Origin: Alloyangia pacifica
GTDB taxonomy: Bacteria > Pseudomonadota > Alphaproteobacteria > Rhodobacterales > Rhodobacteraceae
DNA length: 64,000 nucleotides
Assembly: GCF_900116195.1 (NCBI RefSeq)
Contig: NZ_FOZW01000003.1
Span: forward strand, 1-64,000
Reading direction: 5' to 3'
Within the stretch, counting starts at the first letter, position 1. The number at the start of each line of letters is the position of its first letter. Under the pieces are notes generated by a model. That model was not told where the DNA came from. It saw nothing but the letters and a program-made list of their open reading frames with translations, and searched no databases. Positions 24,822 through 36,124 of this stretch are shown here, one piece after another. Both the position numbers and the translations under genes were made by a program.

Positions 24822-26483
24822 TCACTCGGCCGGCGGCATCTCCACGGTCACCGAAGGCACGCCGTGCCGCGCCCGCAGGCCGTCGCGGTAGATCGCCTTG
24901 AACAGACCGAAGCACATCAGCAGCATCACCACCGAGAAGGGCAGCGCGCCGATCACCATGGCTGTCTGGATCGCGGTCAGCCCGCCGACCAGCAGCAGCG
25001 CCCCGACCACGACGCCCAGCGTCACGCCCCAGAAGATGATGTGCGGGCGGGCTTTCGGGCCCTCGTCGCCCGCCGCGTTGATCGTGTTGACGATCAGCAC
25101 CGCCGAGTCGGCCGAGGTGACGAGATAGGTCATCAGCAGGATCACGATGATCACCGCCATGCACCAGCCCAGCACATCGCCCAGCATGATGCCGGTCATG
25201 GTGAAGATCTTGGCGCCATCGGTGGAGGCGAAGATCTCGCCGTTCGCGATTCCCGAGAGTTCCATGTCGATGGCGGTGCCACCGGCGAAGGAGAACCAGA
25301 CGAAGCACATGATCGACGGCACGATCATCGCGCCCAGCACGAACTCGCGGATGGTCCGGCCCCGCGAGATGCGTGCGAGGAACAGGCCGACGAAGGGCGC
25401 AAAGGCAACCCACCAGGCCCAGTAGAACACCGTCCAGGCACCCTGCCAGCCCGAGAGCGCGTCGCCGGTCTCGGAGCCGTCGGGGCGGTAGACGGTGAAC
25501 AGCATCTTGGGCAGCGCGATGATGTAGTCGATCATCCCCATGAACAGCGCCTGCATGCCGAACCAGGTGGAGCCGAAGATCATCAGGAAGGCGAGCAGGA
25601 AGATCGACAGAGCCATGTTGATGTTGGACAGCCACTTGATGCCTTTGCCCACGCCCGAGAGCGCCGAGAGCGTCGAGGCGCCCATGATAACCACCAGCGC
25701 GACGACGATGCCGGCGGAGGAGGCGTTGCCCTCTTCGGTCACCAGCCAGTCACCGATGCCAATCTTGCTCATGCCCGCGACGAACTGTTCGACGCCGAAG
25801 CCCAGCGTCTGCGCCACGCCGAGGATGGTGGCGATCACCGCCACGATGTCGACGAGGTGTCCGAGCGGGCCGGAGAGCGCCTTGCCGAAAAGCGGCGTCA
25901 GCGACGAGCGGATGGTCAGCGGCAGGCCGCGGCGGTAGGTGAAATACCCCAGCGCCAGCCCGGCGATGGCATAGGAGGACCAAGCCGAGAAGCCCCAGTG
26001 CAGGTAGCTGTACTTGTAGGCGTTCATGAAGTTGTTCATGCTCTCGCCGTCGGCCAGCCCCTGGATCACCTCGGGGTTGTTGCGGAAGTGGTAGATCGGC
26101 TCGGCGACGGCCCAGGTCAGCATGCCGACCCCAATGCCCGCGCCGAACATCATGGAAAACCAAGAGAAGTTGTCGAACTCGGGGCGTTCGTCGTCATGGC
26201 CGAGCCGGAGCTTGCCCGCCGCCGGCCAGGCCGCCAGCGCCAGGCAGACGATCACGAAGAAGGCCATCACGTAGATGTACCAGCTGGCGAAGTTGGCGAG
26301 GATGAAGGTGTTCAGCCCGCCGAGCACGCCGCCGGCCTGCTCGGGGAAGGCGACGGCCCAGAGCACCAGCCCGCCCACCGCGAGCTTGGAAGTCACCGTC
26401 ACGTCGAGTGAGAAGCCGTTGTAGAAGCCCTTGTCCGCCGTCTTGATCGGCAGGTCCGAGAGGGGAGGTTTGATTTTTTCCAT
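24822..26483 (-). CDS. BCCT family betaine/choline transporter
   Basis: A 553-residue protein with 12 predicted membrane helices of the betaine-choline-carnitine transporter family. The glycine-rich stretch WFSMMFGAGIGVGMLTW and the Trp-rich TVFYWAWWVAFAPFVGLFLARIS are the family's ion- and substrate-site signatures. Transport of quaternary ammonium compounds is driven by sodium or protons. The gene is downstream of choline sulfatase in the same direction (95-bp gap), so choline-O-sulfate or choline is the probable substrate. Confidence 0.88.
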   Translation of the reverse strand: MEKIKPPLSDLPIKTADKGFYNGFSLDVTVTSKLAVGGLVLWAVAFPEQAGGVLGGLNTFILANFASWYIYVMAFFVIVCLALAAWPAAGKLRLGHDDERPEFDNFSWFSMMFGAGIGVGMLTWAVAEPIYHFRNNPEVIQGLADGESMNNFMNAYKYSYLHWGFSAWSSYAIAGLALGYFTYRRGLPLTIRSSLTPLFGKALSGPLGHLVDIVAVIATILGVAQTLGFGVEQFVAGMSKIGIGDWLVTEEGNASSAGIVVALVVIMGASTLSALSGVGKGIKWLSNINMALSIFLLAFLMIFGSTWFGMQALFMGMIDYIIALPKMLFTVYRPDGSETGDALSGWQGAWTVFYWAWWVAFAPFVGLFLARISRGRTIREFVLGAMIVPSIMCFVWFSFAGGTAIDMELSGIANGEIFASTDGAKIFTMTGIMLGDVLGWCMAVIIVILLMTYLVTSADSAVLIVNTINAAGDEGPKARPHIIFWGVTLGVVVGALLLVGGLTAIQTAMVIGALPFSVVMLLMCFGLFKAIYRDGLRARHGVPSVTVEMPPAE

Positions 26484-26578
26484 ACGTGTCTGTCCCTGTT
26501 GTTCGGGCTTTGGGTTGATCCCAGCCGCTGCGCCCTAAGGGCGGCCGGGTGTCTTGCGCGCGGGGGAGGTCGCGCGGG

Positions 26579-28102
26579 TCATTCGCCCCGGGGGAACCGT
26601 GCGTTCTCCTCGACGACGTTGAGATCCATGTGGTTGCGCATGTAGCGCTCCGAGGCCTTCTGCAGCGGCTGGAAGTCCCAGGGGTAATAGTTGCCGTTGC
26701 GCAGCGCCTCGTAGACGATCCAGCGCCGCGCCTGGCTCTGGCGCACCTCGGCGTCGAAGCGCGCGAGGTCCCAGCGGGCGTCGGCGGCGGTGCGGAAGGT
26801 CTCCAGCGTGTCCGAGTGCTGCGGGTCGTCCGCGAGGTTGGTCAGTTCATCCGGGTCCGCCTGAAGATCGTAGAGCTGGTCGGGATCTAGCGCGCAGCGG
26901 ATGTACTTCCAGCGGCCCTGTCGCAGGCAGACCAGCGGCGCGTAGGAGGCCTCGGCGGCGTATTCCATCGCCACCGGCGTGCCCCGCGCTCCGCCCTGCC
27001 CCAAGGGCACGAGGCTCTCGCCGTCGGTCCAGGGCGCGATCTCGTCCATCGGCACGCCCGCGAGGTCGCAGAGCGTCGAGCAGACGTCGATGTTGCTGAC
27101 CGGCGTGTCGACGCGCCCCGGCTGCATCTGCGGCGCGGCGATCATCAGCGGCACCCGGGCCGAGCCCTCGAAGAAGGACATCTTGAACCAAAGGCCACGC
27201 GCTCCCAGCATGTCGCCATGGTCCGAGACCAGCAGGATGATGGTGTTCTCCTCCTGCCGGGTGCCGCGCAGCGCCTCCATGACCTCGCCGATCTTGTCGT
27301 CGAGGTAGGAGATATTGGCGAAATAGGCACGGCGCGAGCGGCGCACGTCATCCTCGGTCAGGTTGAAGCTGCGCCAGTCGTTGGCGTCGAAGATGCGTTT
27401 GGAATGCGGGTCGTGCTCGTCGTAGGGGATCGGCCCGACCTCGGGCAGCAGGTGCTCGCACTCCTCGTAGAGATCCCAGTACTTGCGCCGCGCCACGTAG
27501 GGATCATGCGGGTGGGTGAAGCTGACGGTCAGGCACCACGGGCGCGCGTCGTGGCCACGGCCGAGGTCGTAGACCTTGCGCGTGGCGTTGTAGGCAACCT
27601 CGTCGTCATACTCCATCTGGTTGGAGATCTCGGCCACGCCCGAGCCGGTGACCGAGCCCATGTTGTGGTACCACCAGTCGATGCGCTCGCCGGGCTTGCG
27701 GTAGTCCGGGGTCCAGCCGAAGTCGGGCGGGTAGATGTCGGTGGTCAGCCGTTCCTCGAAGCCGTGCAGCTGGTCCGGGCCGACGAAATGCATCTTGCCC
27801 GAAAGGCAGGTCTGGTAGCCCGCGCGGCGCAGGTGGTGGGCGTAGGTGGGGATCGACGAGGCGAACTCGGCAGCATTGTCATAGACCCCGGTGCGCGAGG
27901 GCAGCTGGCCCGACATGTAGCTCGCCCGCCCCGGCGCGCAGAGCGGCGAGGCGGTGTAGGCATTGCGAAAGCGGGTGGAGCGCGCCGCCAGCGCCTTGAG
28001 GTTAGGCGCATGGAGCCAGTCTGCAGGCCCGTCCGGGAACAGCGTCCCGTTCAGCTGGTCGACCATGAAGATCAGGATATTGGGGCGGCTCTTGTCGCTC
28101 AT
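26579..28102 (-). CDS. betC: Choline-sulfatase
   Basis: A 507-residue sulfatase with RPNILIFMVDQLNGT (metal-binding Asp), and the formylglycine site in SPLCAPGRASYMSGQ, whose Cys must be converted to formylglycine. SDHGDMLG supplies further metal ligands. The C-terminal segment RRWIVYEALRNGNYYPWDFQP is characteristic of choline sulfatases. It hydrolyses choline-O-sulfate to choline and sulfate, yielding an osmoprotectant precursor. ATG at 28102 is where homology begins; the longer frame upstream crosses the promoter. It is divergent from a LysR-type regulator. Confidence 0.9.
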   Translation of the reverse strand: MSDKSRPNILIFMVDQLNGTLFPDGPADWLHAPNLKALAARSTRFRNAYTASPLCAPGRASYMSGQLPSRTGVYDNAAEFASSIPTYAHHLRRAGYQTCLSGKMHFVGPDQLHGFEERLTTDIYPPDFGWTPDYRKPGERIDWWYHNMGSVTGSGVAEISNQMEYDDEVAYNATRKVYDLGRGHDARPWCLTVSFTHPHDPYVARRKYWDLYEECEHLLPEVGPIPYDEHDPHSKRIFDANDWRSFNLTEDDVRRSRRAYFANISYLDDKIGEVMEALRGTRQEENTIILLVSDHGDMLGARGLWFKMSFFEGSARVPLMIAAPQMQPGRVDTPVSNIDVCSTLCDLAGVPMDEIAPWTDGESLVPLGQGGARGTPVAMEYAAEASYAPLVCLRQGRWKYIRCALDPDQLYDLQADPDELTNLADDPQHSDTLETFRTAADARWDLARFDAEVRQSQARRWIVYEALRNGNYYPWDFQPLQKASERYMRNHMDLNVVEENARFPRGE

Positions 28103-28245
28103 GCGCTGCGCTGTCCTTTCCACGCGTCTTGGCGCCCGCCGGCGGGCGGGCGTGTCTCGCACAGCGCCGCGCGGCGCGCCCCGGTCGGGTGCGGCTCGGA
28201 CGGCGAAGGCGTTGGGTGTCGTGATATAAGTTTCGTGAAGAGTAG

Positions 28246-28260
28246 TTGACTTTCGGTCAA
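28246..28260. promoter_or_regulatory. LysR-type operator candidate TTGAC-N5-GTCAA
   Basis: A perfect inverted repeat TTGAC-TTTCG-GTCAA lies 20 bp upstream of the LysR start in the betC-lysR divergent region. LysR regulators usually bind T-N11-A palindromes; this one fits (T-TGACTTTCGGTCA-A by arms). Confidence 0.45.
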
Positions 28261-28280
28261 ATGAACCGCGAAATCGACTT

Positions 28281-29234
28281 ATGCCTGATATTGACAATCC
28301 TTATGGCACATTCGCCCGCTACAGCGCCGACCTCAGTCTCTTCCTGCTGGTGGCCGATTGCGGACAGCTTTCGCGCGCGGCGGAGCTGGCAGGCCTGTCA
28401 CAGCCGCGACTGAGCCAGCGGATGAAATCGCTCGAGGAGGCGCTTGGCCGGGTGCTGCTGAAACGCGAGCGGCGCGGCATCACGCTGACCCGCGCCGGGC
28501 AGGAGCTGCGCGCCGCGCTGGTGCCGCATCTGCCCGAGGCCGCCGCCGGCTTTGCCCGTTTCCAGCGGCCCGTCCGTCGCCGCACGGTCGTCATCGAGAC
28601 CGATCTGGCCTTTGCCGGGCTGCGCTTCCTGCCGGTCTTTCCCTCGCTCTGCGCCGCCTTCCCGGACCTCGGCATCTCGCTGCTGACCCGGCAGCTACCC
28701 GAGGCCGATCCCGGCCCCGAGGTCGATCTGATGATCCGCATGGAGCCGCAGCGCGACGCGACCGAGAGCGAATGCTGCCTCTTTGCCGAACGGGTGATGG
28801 CGGTCTGCAGCCCCGGGTTCCACGCCGAGAACCCCGACCTGCTGGACCCTGCACAGCTACGCGCCCTGCCGCTGATCGAGCTCACCGCCGCAGGCACGCC
28901 ACCATGGTTCACCTGGGCCAGCTGGCTGGCGCAGCTCGACCCCGGCGCCGGGGCGCGCGGCGGCGGCGACCGCCTCAGCTTCAACAGCTACGACCATGTG
29001 ATACAGGCAGCGGAAAAGGGGCTGGGCGTGGCGCTCGGCTGGCGCGGGCTGATCGACAGCCGGCTGGAGACCGGCGCCTTGGTCGCGGCCCTGCCCGACG
29101 AGCAGGAAAGCCCGCGCGGCTACATGCTGAGGATGATGTCCCGCCAGCCCGGCGAGGAGGTACGCGCAGTCTACGACTGGATCCGGGCGCGCTTCACCGA
29201 AAGCTTCCACGACTGGCGGTCCGGGGCAATCTGA
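28281..29234 (+). CDS. LysR-family regulator of choline-sulfate utilisation
   Basis: A 317-residue LysR-type regulator: winged HTH at about 15-75 (LVADCGQLSRAAELAGLSQPRLSQRMKSLEEALG) and a periplasmic-binding-like effector domain (VVIETDLAFAGLRFLPVF onward). The gene is divergent from betC, the standard position for the LysR regulator of choline-sulfate genes. The effector is probably choline sulfate or choline. ATG at 28281. Confidence 0.82.
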   Translation: MPDIDNPYGTFARYSADLSLFLLVADCGQLSRAAELAGLSQPRLSQRMKSLEEALGRVLLKRERRGITLTRAGQELRAALVPHLPEAAAGFARFQRPVRRRTVVIETDLAFAGLRFLPVFPSLCAAFPDLGISLLTRQLPEADPGPEVDLMIRMEPQRDATESECCLFAERVMAVCSPGFHAENPDLLDPAQLRALPLIELTAAGTPPWFTWASWLAQLDPGAGARGGGDRLSFNSYDHVIQAAEKGLGVALGWRGLIDSRLETGALVAALPDEQESPRGYMLRMMSRQPGEEVRAVYDWIRARFTESFHDWRSGAI

Positions 29235-29257
29235 GCGCGCGCCACGGCGCCCGGCGC

Positions 29258-29661
29258 TCAGCCCTCGCGGCGGAATTTCTCGGCCCGCCGCCGCACCAGC
29301 ACGCCGCGCAGGTCGTGCATGGCCAGCAGCAGCGTGTCGGTCACCGCGTCCAGCTCCTCGTCGCTGGCCTTCGACTGCGCCCATTGCGCGGCGAGGTTGA
29401 GCTGGTCGACGGTCCGGTGGATCTCGTCGACACCGCGCCGCGCCAGAAGCGCGATGCGCGCCTCCATCCACTCGGTGATCGCCTGCGTCTCCTCGGGGGT
29501 GAGGACATGCGCCCCGTGCGGGCGCACCTCGCGCTTGCCGAGGTTGACCACGGCGATCTGGGTCATCTCGATGCGGCGCTGCCGGTTCTCGCCGTCCACA
29601 CGGAACACGAGGGCCCCGTTGTCGCGGGTGCGGAAGAAGAACTCCGGCAGCGCCCCGGCCA

Positions 29662-29662
<1 letters not shown>
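29258..29662 (-). CDS. Conserved hypothetical protein downstream of aspC
   Basis: A 134-residue protein without signal or membrane segments. It starts MAGALPEFFFRTRDNGALVFRVDG. A possible first beta-rich third is followed by a helical region with HVLTPEETQAITEWMEAR and QLNLAAQWAQSKASDEELD, and a basic end (VRRRAEKFRREG). The ATG overlaps the aspC stop (TAATG), so the two are co-translated. No family was recognised. The N-terminal text suggests a small regulatory or nucleic-acid-associated protein, but this is a guess. Confidence 0.65.
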
Positions 29663-31797
<2,135 letters not shown>

Positions 31798-31799
31798 TC

Positions 31800-32297
31800 A
31801 TGAGCATCCACGCCCCCCTTGGAAGGAAACCTGTCACCGGTTACGTGGCGGGCTATCTCGAAACCCTGTCGTTGCTCGAACGGCTGCACCGATTGCTGCT
31901 CGACGTGATCAAGGACGAGTTCGAACGCGTCAACATCCTCGAGATCAACGCCGTGCAGGCGCTGCTGCTGTTCAACATCGGCGACAACGAGGTGACGGCC
32001 GGCGAGCTGAAATCGCGCGGCTACTACCAGGGCTCGAACGTCAGCTACAATCTCAAGAAGCTGGTCGACATGGGCTACATGCACCACCAGAGGTGCGAGA
32101 TTGACCGCCGCTCGGTGCGCGTGCGCCTGACCGAGAAGGGCCGCAATATCCGTACTCTGGTGGACGAGCTGTTCCACCGCCACTCCGAGGGGCTGGAGGC
32201 CCGGCAGATCGTCGACCTTCAGGGTCTCGAGGACGTCAACAGCGGGCTGCGCCGTCTCGAACGCTTCTGGACCGACCAGATCCGCTACATCTACTAA
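31800..32297 (+). CDS. MarR-family regulator, LdtR-like
   Basis: A 165-residue winged-helix protein: ETLSLLERLHRLLLDVIKDEFERVNI, then the HTH (AGELKSRGYYQGSNVSYNLKKLVDMGYM), the wing (RRSVRVRLTEKG), and a C-terminal dimerisation helix. The NVQALLLFNIGD-like core and GSNVSYNLKKL recall LdtR, a MarR protein widespread in alphaproteobacteria and tied in Liberibacter to control of an L,D-transpeptidase and osmotic tolerance. ATG at 31800 follows GGCGGAG. Function here is unproven. Confidence 0.78.
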   Translation: MSIHAPLGRKPVTGYVAGYLETLSLLERLHRLLLDVIKDEFERVNILEINAVQALLLFNIGDNEVTAGELKSRGYYQGSNVSYNLKKLVDMGYMHHQRCEIDRRSVRVRLTEKGRNIRTLVDELFHRHSEGLEARQIVDLQGLEDVNSGLRRLERFWTDQIRYIY

Positions 32298-32317
32298 ACT
32301 TCATCCCCACACAGGGC

Positions 32318-33361
32318 TCAGCTCCACGGCCCCTCGCCCTCGTCACGCCCCTCTTCACGGCGCTTGCGGCGCACGGGGCGCGGACGGCCCGCAACGCTGG
32401 GACGGGCCGGATCATCCTCGATCACCTCGCGCCCCTCGAAGCGCCCGGCGAACTCGCTGCCCGAGCCGGCCCAGTCATCGCCGCTGCGAGGCTGATGCAC
32501 GGGGCGCTGCTGGCCATAGCCGCCCTGCGCGGCCAGTTTCTGCAGCGCCGCGATGCGGTTCTCGGTCGCCGGGTGAGTGGCGAAAAGGTTGTCACGCTTG
32601 TGCATGTGCAGCGGGTTGATGATGAACATGTGGGCGGTGGCCGGGTTTGCCTCGGCCCGCAGGTTGTCGATCCGCGCCGCACCGCGCTGGATCTGCGCCA
32701 GCGCCGAGGCCAGCCACAGCGGGTTGCCGCAGATCTCCGCACCGGCCTTGTCGGCGGCGTATTCGCGCGTCCGGCTGATCGCCATCTGCACCAGGCCCGC
32801 CGCCATCGGCGCGAGGAACATCATCGCCAGCGTGCCGACGATCCCCATGCGGTTCTCATCGCGCGAGCCACCGAAGAAGAAGGCAAAATTGGCCAGCATC
32901 GAGATTGCCCCCGCGAAGGTCGCGGTGACCGTCATGATCGCCGTGTCGTGGTTGCGGATATGCGCCAGCTCATGCGCCACCACCCCGGCAAGTTCCTCGC
33001 GCGAGAGGCTCCGCATCAGGCCCGAGGTCACTGCCACGGCGGCATTCTGCGGGTTGCGCCCGGTGGCAAAGGCATTGGGCTGCGGGTTGTCCATCAGGTA
33101 GACCCTGGGCATCGGCAGCCCGGCATTGCGCGCCAGCTCTGCCACCATGTCGTGCAGCCCGAAGCGGTCCCCCGGCGAGAGCGGCTGCGCGCCATGCATG
33201 CGCAGAACCATCTTGTCGGAATTCCACCAGGTGAAGGCGTTCATCCCCCCGGCGAAGATCAGCGCGATCACCATGCCCGAGCTGCCGCCGATCAGGTAGC
33301 CGAGCCCCATGAACAGGGCGGTCATCGCGGCCATCAGCAGGGCCGTCTTCGCATATCCCAT
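32318..33361 (-). CDS. htpX: Membrane zinc metalloprotease HtpX
   Basis: A 347-residue M48B protease. Two N-terminal helices ([29 protein letters not shown]) precede the zinc site HELAH and the distal Glu in [12 protein letters not shown]; two more helices lie between. It degrades misfolded membrane proteins. The C-terminus carries a long, charged tail (about 60 residues, [14 protein letters not shown]) absent from enterobacterial HtpX. ATG at 33361. Confidence 0.9.
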   Translation of the reverse strand: MGYAKTALLMAAMTALFMGLGYLIGGSSGMVIALIFAGGMNAFTWWNSDKMVLRMHGAQPLSPGDRFGLHDMVAELARNAGLPMPRVYLMDNPQPNAFATGRNPQNAAVAVTSGLMRSLSREELAGVVAHELAHIRNHDTAIMTVTATFAGAISMLANFAFFFGGSRDENRMGIVGTLAMMFLAPMAAGLVQMAISRTREYAADKAGAEICGNPLWLASALAQIQRGAARIDNLRAEANPATAHMFIINPLHMHKRDNLFATHPATENRIAALQKLAAQGGYGQQRPVHQPRSGDDWAGSGSEFAGRFEGREVIEDDPARPSVAGRPRPVRRKRREEGRDEGEGPWS

Positions 33362-33428
33362 GGCATCTCTCCGAAAGCAGGCAGTTGCCGCAGATATAGG
33401 CGCGACCCCGGGACACGCCAAGCGGCGC

Positions 33429-34166
33429 TCAGCGCAGCTCGGTGACCTCGGGCGCGGCCGGCCCCGGGATGGGCACCAATTCGCCCACCATCATGTCGTT
33501 CAGTTCGCGGAACAGCTTGCGCGACATGGCGCGCAGGAAATCCTCGTAGCCCGAGGCGATCTCGACGAAGGCTCCCGGCCCGTGCCGCACCTCGCCCTCG
33601 AAATATTCGACGACCCGCGGGTCCGAGCCCATCACCGCCAGTCCGTTCACCGTCACCCCTTCGAAGGGGTAATGCGAATAGGCCTGCTGCGGGCGGAAGC
33701 CGTCGTTGGTGATGCCATCGCCCGACACGTCGATCACCTGCCGCTCGCAGGCGGGTGCCGCCTCGAGAATGCCCGCGCCGAAGCCCAGCGCGTAACCCAT
33801 GGCGGTGGGATAGCGGTTGTAGCTGCGCGGCGCGCTCAGCAGGCGCACCACAGCGGCGTCGATCGCCGCCTCGTCCTGCAGCAGCACCCAGTCCAGCACC
33901 AGTTGCGACTGGTTGCGGCCGCTCCATTCATAGGCAGAGAGCGCAACCAGCCCGCCGCCATCGAGGATTGCGCGGCGCACGTCGGGGTCGCGCAGCGCGC
34001 CCGCAAGTCCCTCTTTTTGAAGACGATACTCCTGGTCATCGACCGAGGAGGACACGTCAAGCGCCAGCAAGAGTGCCAGCCGGCACGGCGTCTCCTGCGC
34101 CAAGGCGGCGGAGCCGGACCAGAGGCCCAGCCCCACGCTCAGGGCAGCGGCGAGACGCGCGCCCAC
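33429..34166 (-). CDS. DUF1194 von Willebrand factor A-like periplasmic protein
   Basis: A 245-residue secreted protein with signal ending [10 protein letters not shown] and a VWA fold. The MIDAS motif is [14 protein letters not shown] (DxSxS), with later Thr and Asp in [13 protein letters not shown]. The family DUF1194 has no established function; VWA proteins bind partners through a metal ion. The GTG at 34166 is chosen: it lies 4 bp after the gloA stop and yields a good signal peptide, whereas the longer frame overlaps gloA. A paralogue is at 44451. Confidence 0.8.
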   Translation of the reverse strand: MGARLAAALSVGLGLWSGSAALAQETPCRLALLLALDVSSSVDDQEYRLQKEGLAGALRDPDVRRAILDGGGLVALSAYEWSGRNQSQLVLDWVLLQDEAAIDAAVVRLLSAPRSYNRYPTAMGYALGFGAGILEAAPACERQVIDVSGDGITNDGFRPQQAYSHYPFEGVTVNGLAVMGSDPRVVEYFEGEVRHGPGAFVEIASGYEDFLRAMSRKLFRELNDMMVGELVPIPGPAAPEVTELR

Positions 34167-34170
34167 CCGC

Positions 34171-34605
34171 TCACCAGTGGCCGGTGTTGGGCATGCTTGC
34201 CCAGGGTTCGGCAGGCTCCTTGGCATCGCCCTGCTGCAGCAACTCAATCGAGACGTTGTCCGGCGAACGGACAAAAGCCATGTGACCGTCACGCGGCGGG
34301 CGATTGATCGTCACGCCTGCATCCATGAGTGTCTGGCAGGCCTCGTAGATATCGGGCACGGAATAGGCGAGATGGCCGAAGTGGCGCGAATCCGAGGGCA
34401 GCCCATCGTCACCGTCCCAGTTGTAGGTCAGCTCGACATCGGCGGTGCCGTCGTCCTGCTCGGGCGGGCAGAGGAAGACGAGGGTGAACCGGCCCTTCTC
34501 GCTCTCGGTCCGGCGACGTTCCTTCAGCCCCAGAAGTTCGTAAAAGGCGATCGAGGCATCCAGGTCCTTCACGCGGACCATGGTGTGCAGGTAGCGGATC
34601 GGCAT
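34171..34605 (-). CDS. gloA: Lactoylglutathione lyase (glyoxalase I)
   Basis: A 144-residue VOC-fold enzyme. The four metal ligands are visible: His in RYLHTMVRVKD, Glu in VELTYNWD, His in HFGHLAYSV and Glu in VSIELLQQ. It converts the glutathione-methylglyoxal hemithioacetal to S-lactoylglutathione. ATG at 34605 is preceded by AGGAAAGGG; a longer frame of 13 codons is possible. Followed closely by the DUF1194 gene, likely one transcript. Confidence 0.9.
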   Translation of the reverse strand: MPIRYLHTMVRVKDLDASIAFYELLGLKERRRTESEKGRFTLVFLCPPEQDDGTADVELTYNWDGDDGLPSDSRHFGHLAYSVPDIYEACQTLMDAGVTINRPPRDGHMAFVRSPDNVSIELLQQGDAKEPAEPWASMPNTGHW

Positions 34606-34683
34606 TTCTTGCCCTTTCCTCGTAGTCTTGGAGTCTTTGGACACTAGGCTAGCAGGCCCCGCCCACTTGTCGAGACTTCACAT

Positions 34684-36102
34684 TCAGAAGCGCGATTTGA
34701 AGCCGAGACTGACGGCGAGGGTTTCCGTCTCGAAGCGGCTCACGTTGCTCTCGGAACGCTCGGCGCTGAGGTCGAGCACCGGCACGAAGCCGGCGTAGTC
34801 GAGCCGCTCGAAGACTACCTCGACCCCGGCGCGCCGGACCCGGTCCTCGCGTCCGCCGGGCACTGGAAAAAGCACACGATAGTCGGGAAACCGGTGTTCG
34901 AAGGCCGACAGCTCGAAGGCCAGCCGCACCGGCCCCACGGGGTCCGCCGGCGCATATCCGAGGCGCAGCCCACGAGTGTCGCGGGTGATCTGGCCATTGT
35001 CCGACTCCGCCGCGCCGCCGATCAGGAACGCCGACACCGTGCCCGGCGCGCCAAGGTCGTGGATCACGCCCAGTTGATAGCCGACCGTTTCGACGTCGTT
35101 GAAGGCGCTGTCCGCATCGCGCTGGTGCTGCCAGGACACCCCGCCGCTGAGCGCGGTGCTGGTGCCCAGCGGCTGCACGAGACCAAGCGCCGTGCGGGTG
35201 TAATCGTAGGCCCGCGGTCCGCCGTACCAGGACCGGCCAATCGTGGCGCTGGCCGAGATGACAGGTCCGGCCTCGCCCAGACTGCGCCGGTGCTGGATCC
35301 CGACCTCGAGCGAGGAGGAGGCGAGATCCGAGTTCTCCACCCCGGGGGCCTTGTCCTGCGCCTCGGGGCTGAGCCAGACCCGGCGGGCGGTGGCGTAGCC
35401 GCGCAGGGCCGTCTCCGACGTCGGCCCCCGGTGCAGCGCATATCCCAGCGAGATCGCGCCGCGCGCCTCTGTCCCAGAAAGCGCCTGCGCCGAGGGCGAA
35501 AGGATGCCGACCAGCGGCAGCCCGTCCACCGTGCTGATCTCCTCGGAGGCACCGCCGTTGACGTTCGACGAGGGCGCGACGGTCAGCTCCAGCGACAGGC
35601 CGAAGCGGGCCATCCCGCGCATCGCCCTGTACTCGCGCCCTGCGCGCTCTTCGAAAGCGCCGTCGGGGGCGTCGATCAGCGCCCGGCGCATCCAGATCTG
35701 CGACAGGAAATAGCGCTCGTCGAGCGCATAGGCCGCCGCCATCACCCGCGCCGCCTCGTGCCGCTGCACATCGCTGCGGGCATAGCGCAGCGCCTGCCGC
35801 GCTGCCCTGCGGGCGCTGGCCGCATTGCCGCCCCGCAGCTCTGCCTGGGCGATGACGAAATGGCCATAGGGATCGGTCGGATCGGCCCTCAGCAGCAGCC
35901 CGCCCAGCTCGATGGCCAAGCCGAACTGCCCGGCCTGCACCGCCTGCAGCGCCGCGATGCGCAGCTGCGTCGTGCCGAGCGTCATCCCCGCGAGTGCCGA
36001 GGCCGCCTCGGCGGAAACCGCTGCAGTCGAACTCTCAGGCTCAGCGCGCAGCGACGGTGCGGCAAGCGCCAAGGCCAGCCAAAGGCACAGCCCCCGAGTC
36101 AT
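34684..36102 (-). CDS. Slam-type surface lipoprotein assembly modifier (outer-membrane protein)
   Basis: A 472-residue protein with signal peptide MTRGLCLWLALALAAPS ending LRAEP. Residues about 40-165 are TPR-like helical repeats (LRIAALQAVQAGQFGLAIELG, AYALDERYFLSQ). The rest, about 185-472, has alternating beta-strand character ending in the outer-membrane C-terminal Phe (SLGFKSRF). This TPR plus 14-stranded barrel layout is that of Slam (DUF560) proteins, which move lipoproteins to the cell surface (type XI secretion). It is encoded 22 bp after a TbpB-like lipoprotein gene, its probable client. Confidence 0.78.
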   Translation of the reverse strand: MTRGLCLWLALALAAPSLRAEPESSTAAVSAEAASALAGMTLGTTQLRIAALQAVQAGQFGLAIELGGLLLRADPTDPYGHFVIAQAELRGGNAASARRAARQALRYARSDVQRHEAARVMAAAYALDERYFLSQIWMRRALIDAPDGAFEERAGREYRAMRGMARFGLSLELTVAPSSNVNGGASEEISTVDGLPLVGILSPSAQALSGTEARGAISLGYALHRGPTSETALRGYATARRVWLSPEAQDKAPGVENSDLASSSLEVGIQHRRSLGEAGPVISASATIGRSWYGGPRAYDYTRTALGLVQPLGTSTALSGGVSWQHQRDADSAFNDVETVGYQLGVIHDLGAPGTVSAFLIGGAAESDNGQITRDTRGLRLGYAPADPVGPVRLAFELSAFEHRFPDYRVLFPVPGGREDRVRRAGVEVVFERLDYAGFVPVLDLSAERSESNVSRFETETLAVSLGFKSRF

Positions 36103-36124
36103 GCCGGTGACCCCGCCCCCTGCG

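Noticed and set aside
24660-26411. 583-residue plus-strand open frame over the BCCT transporter gene
   Set aside because: Shadow frame rich in His/Asp/Gly repeats opposite a clear 12-helix transporter.
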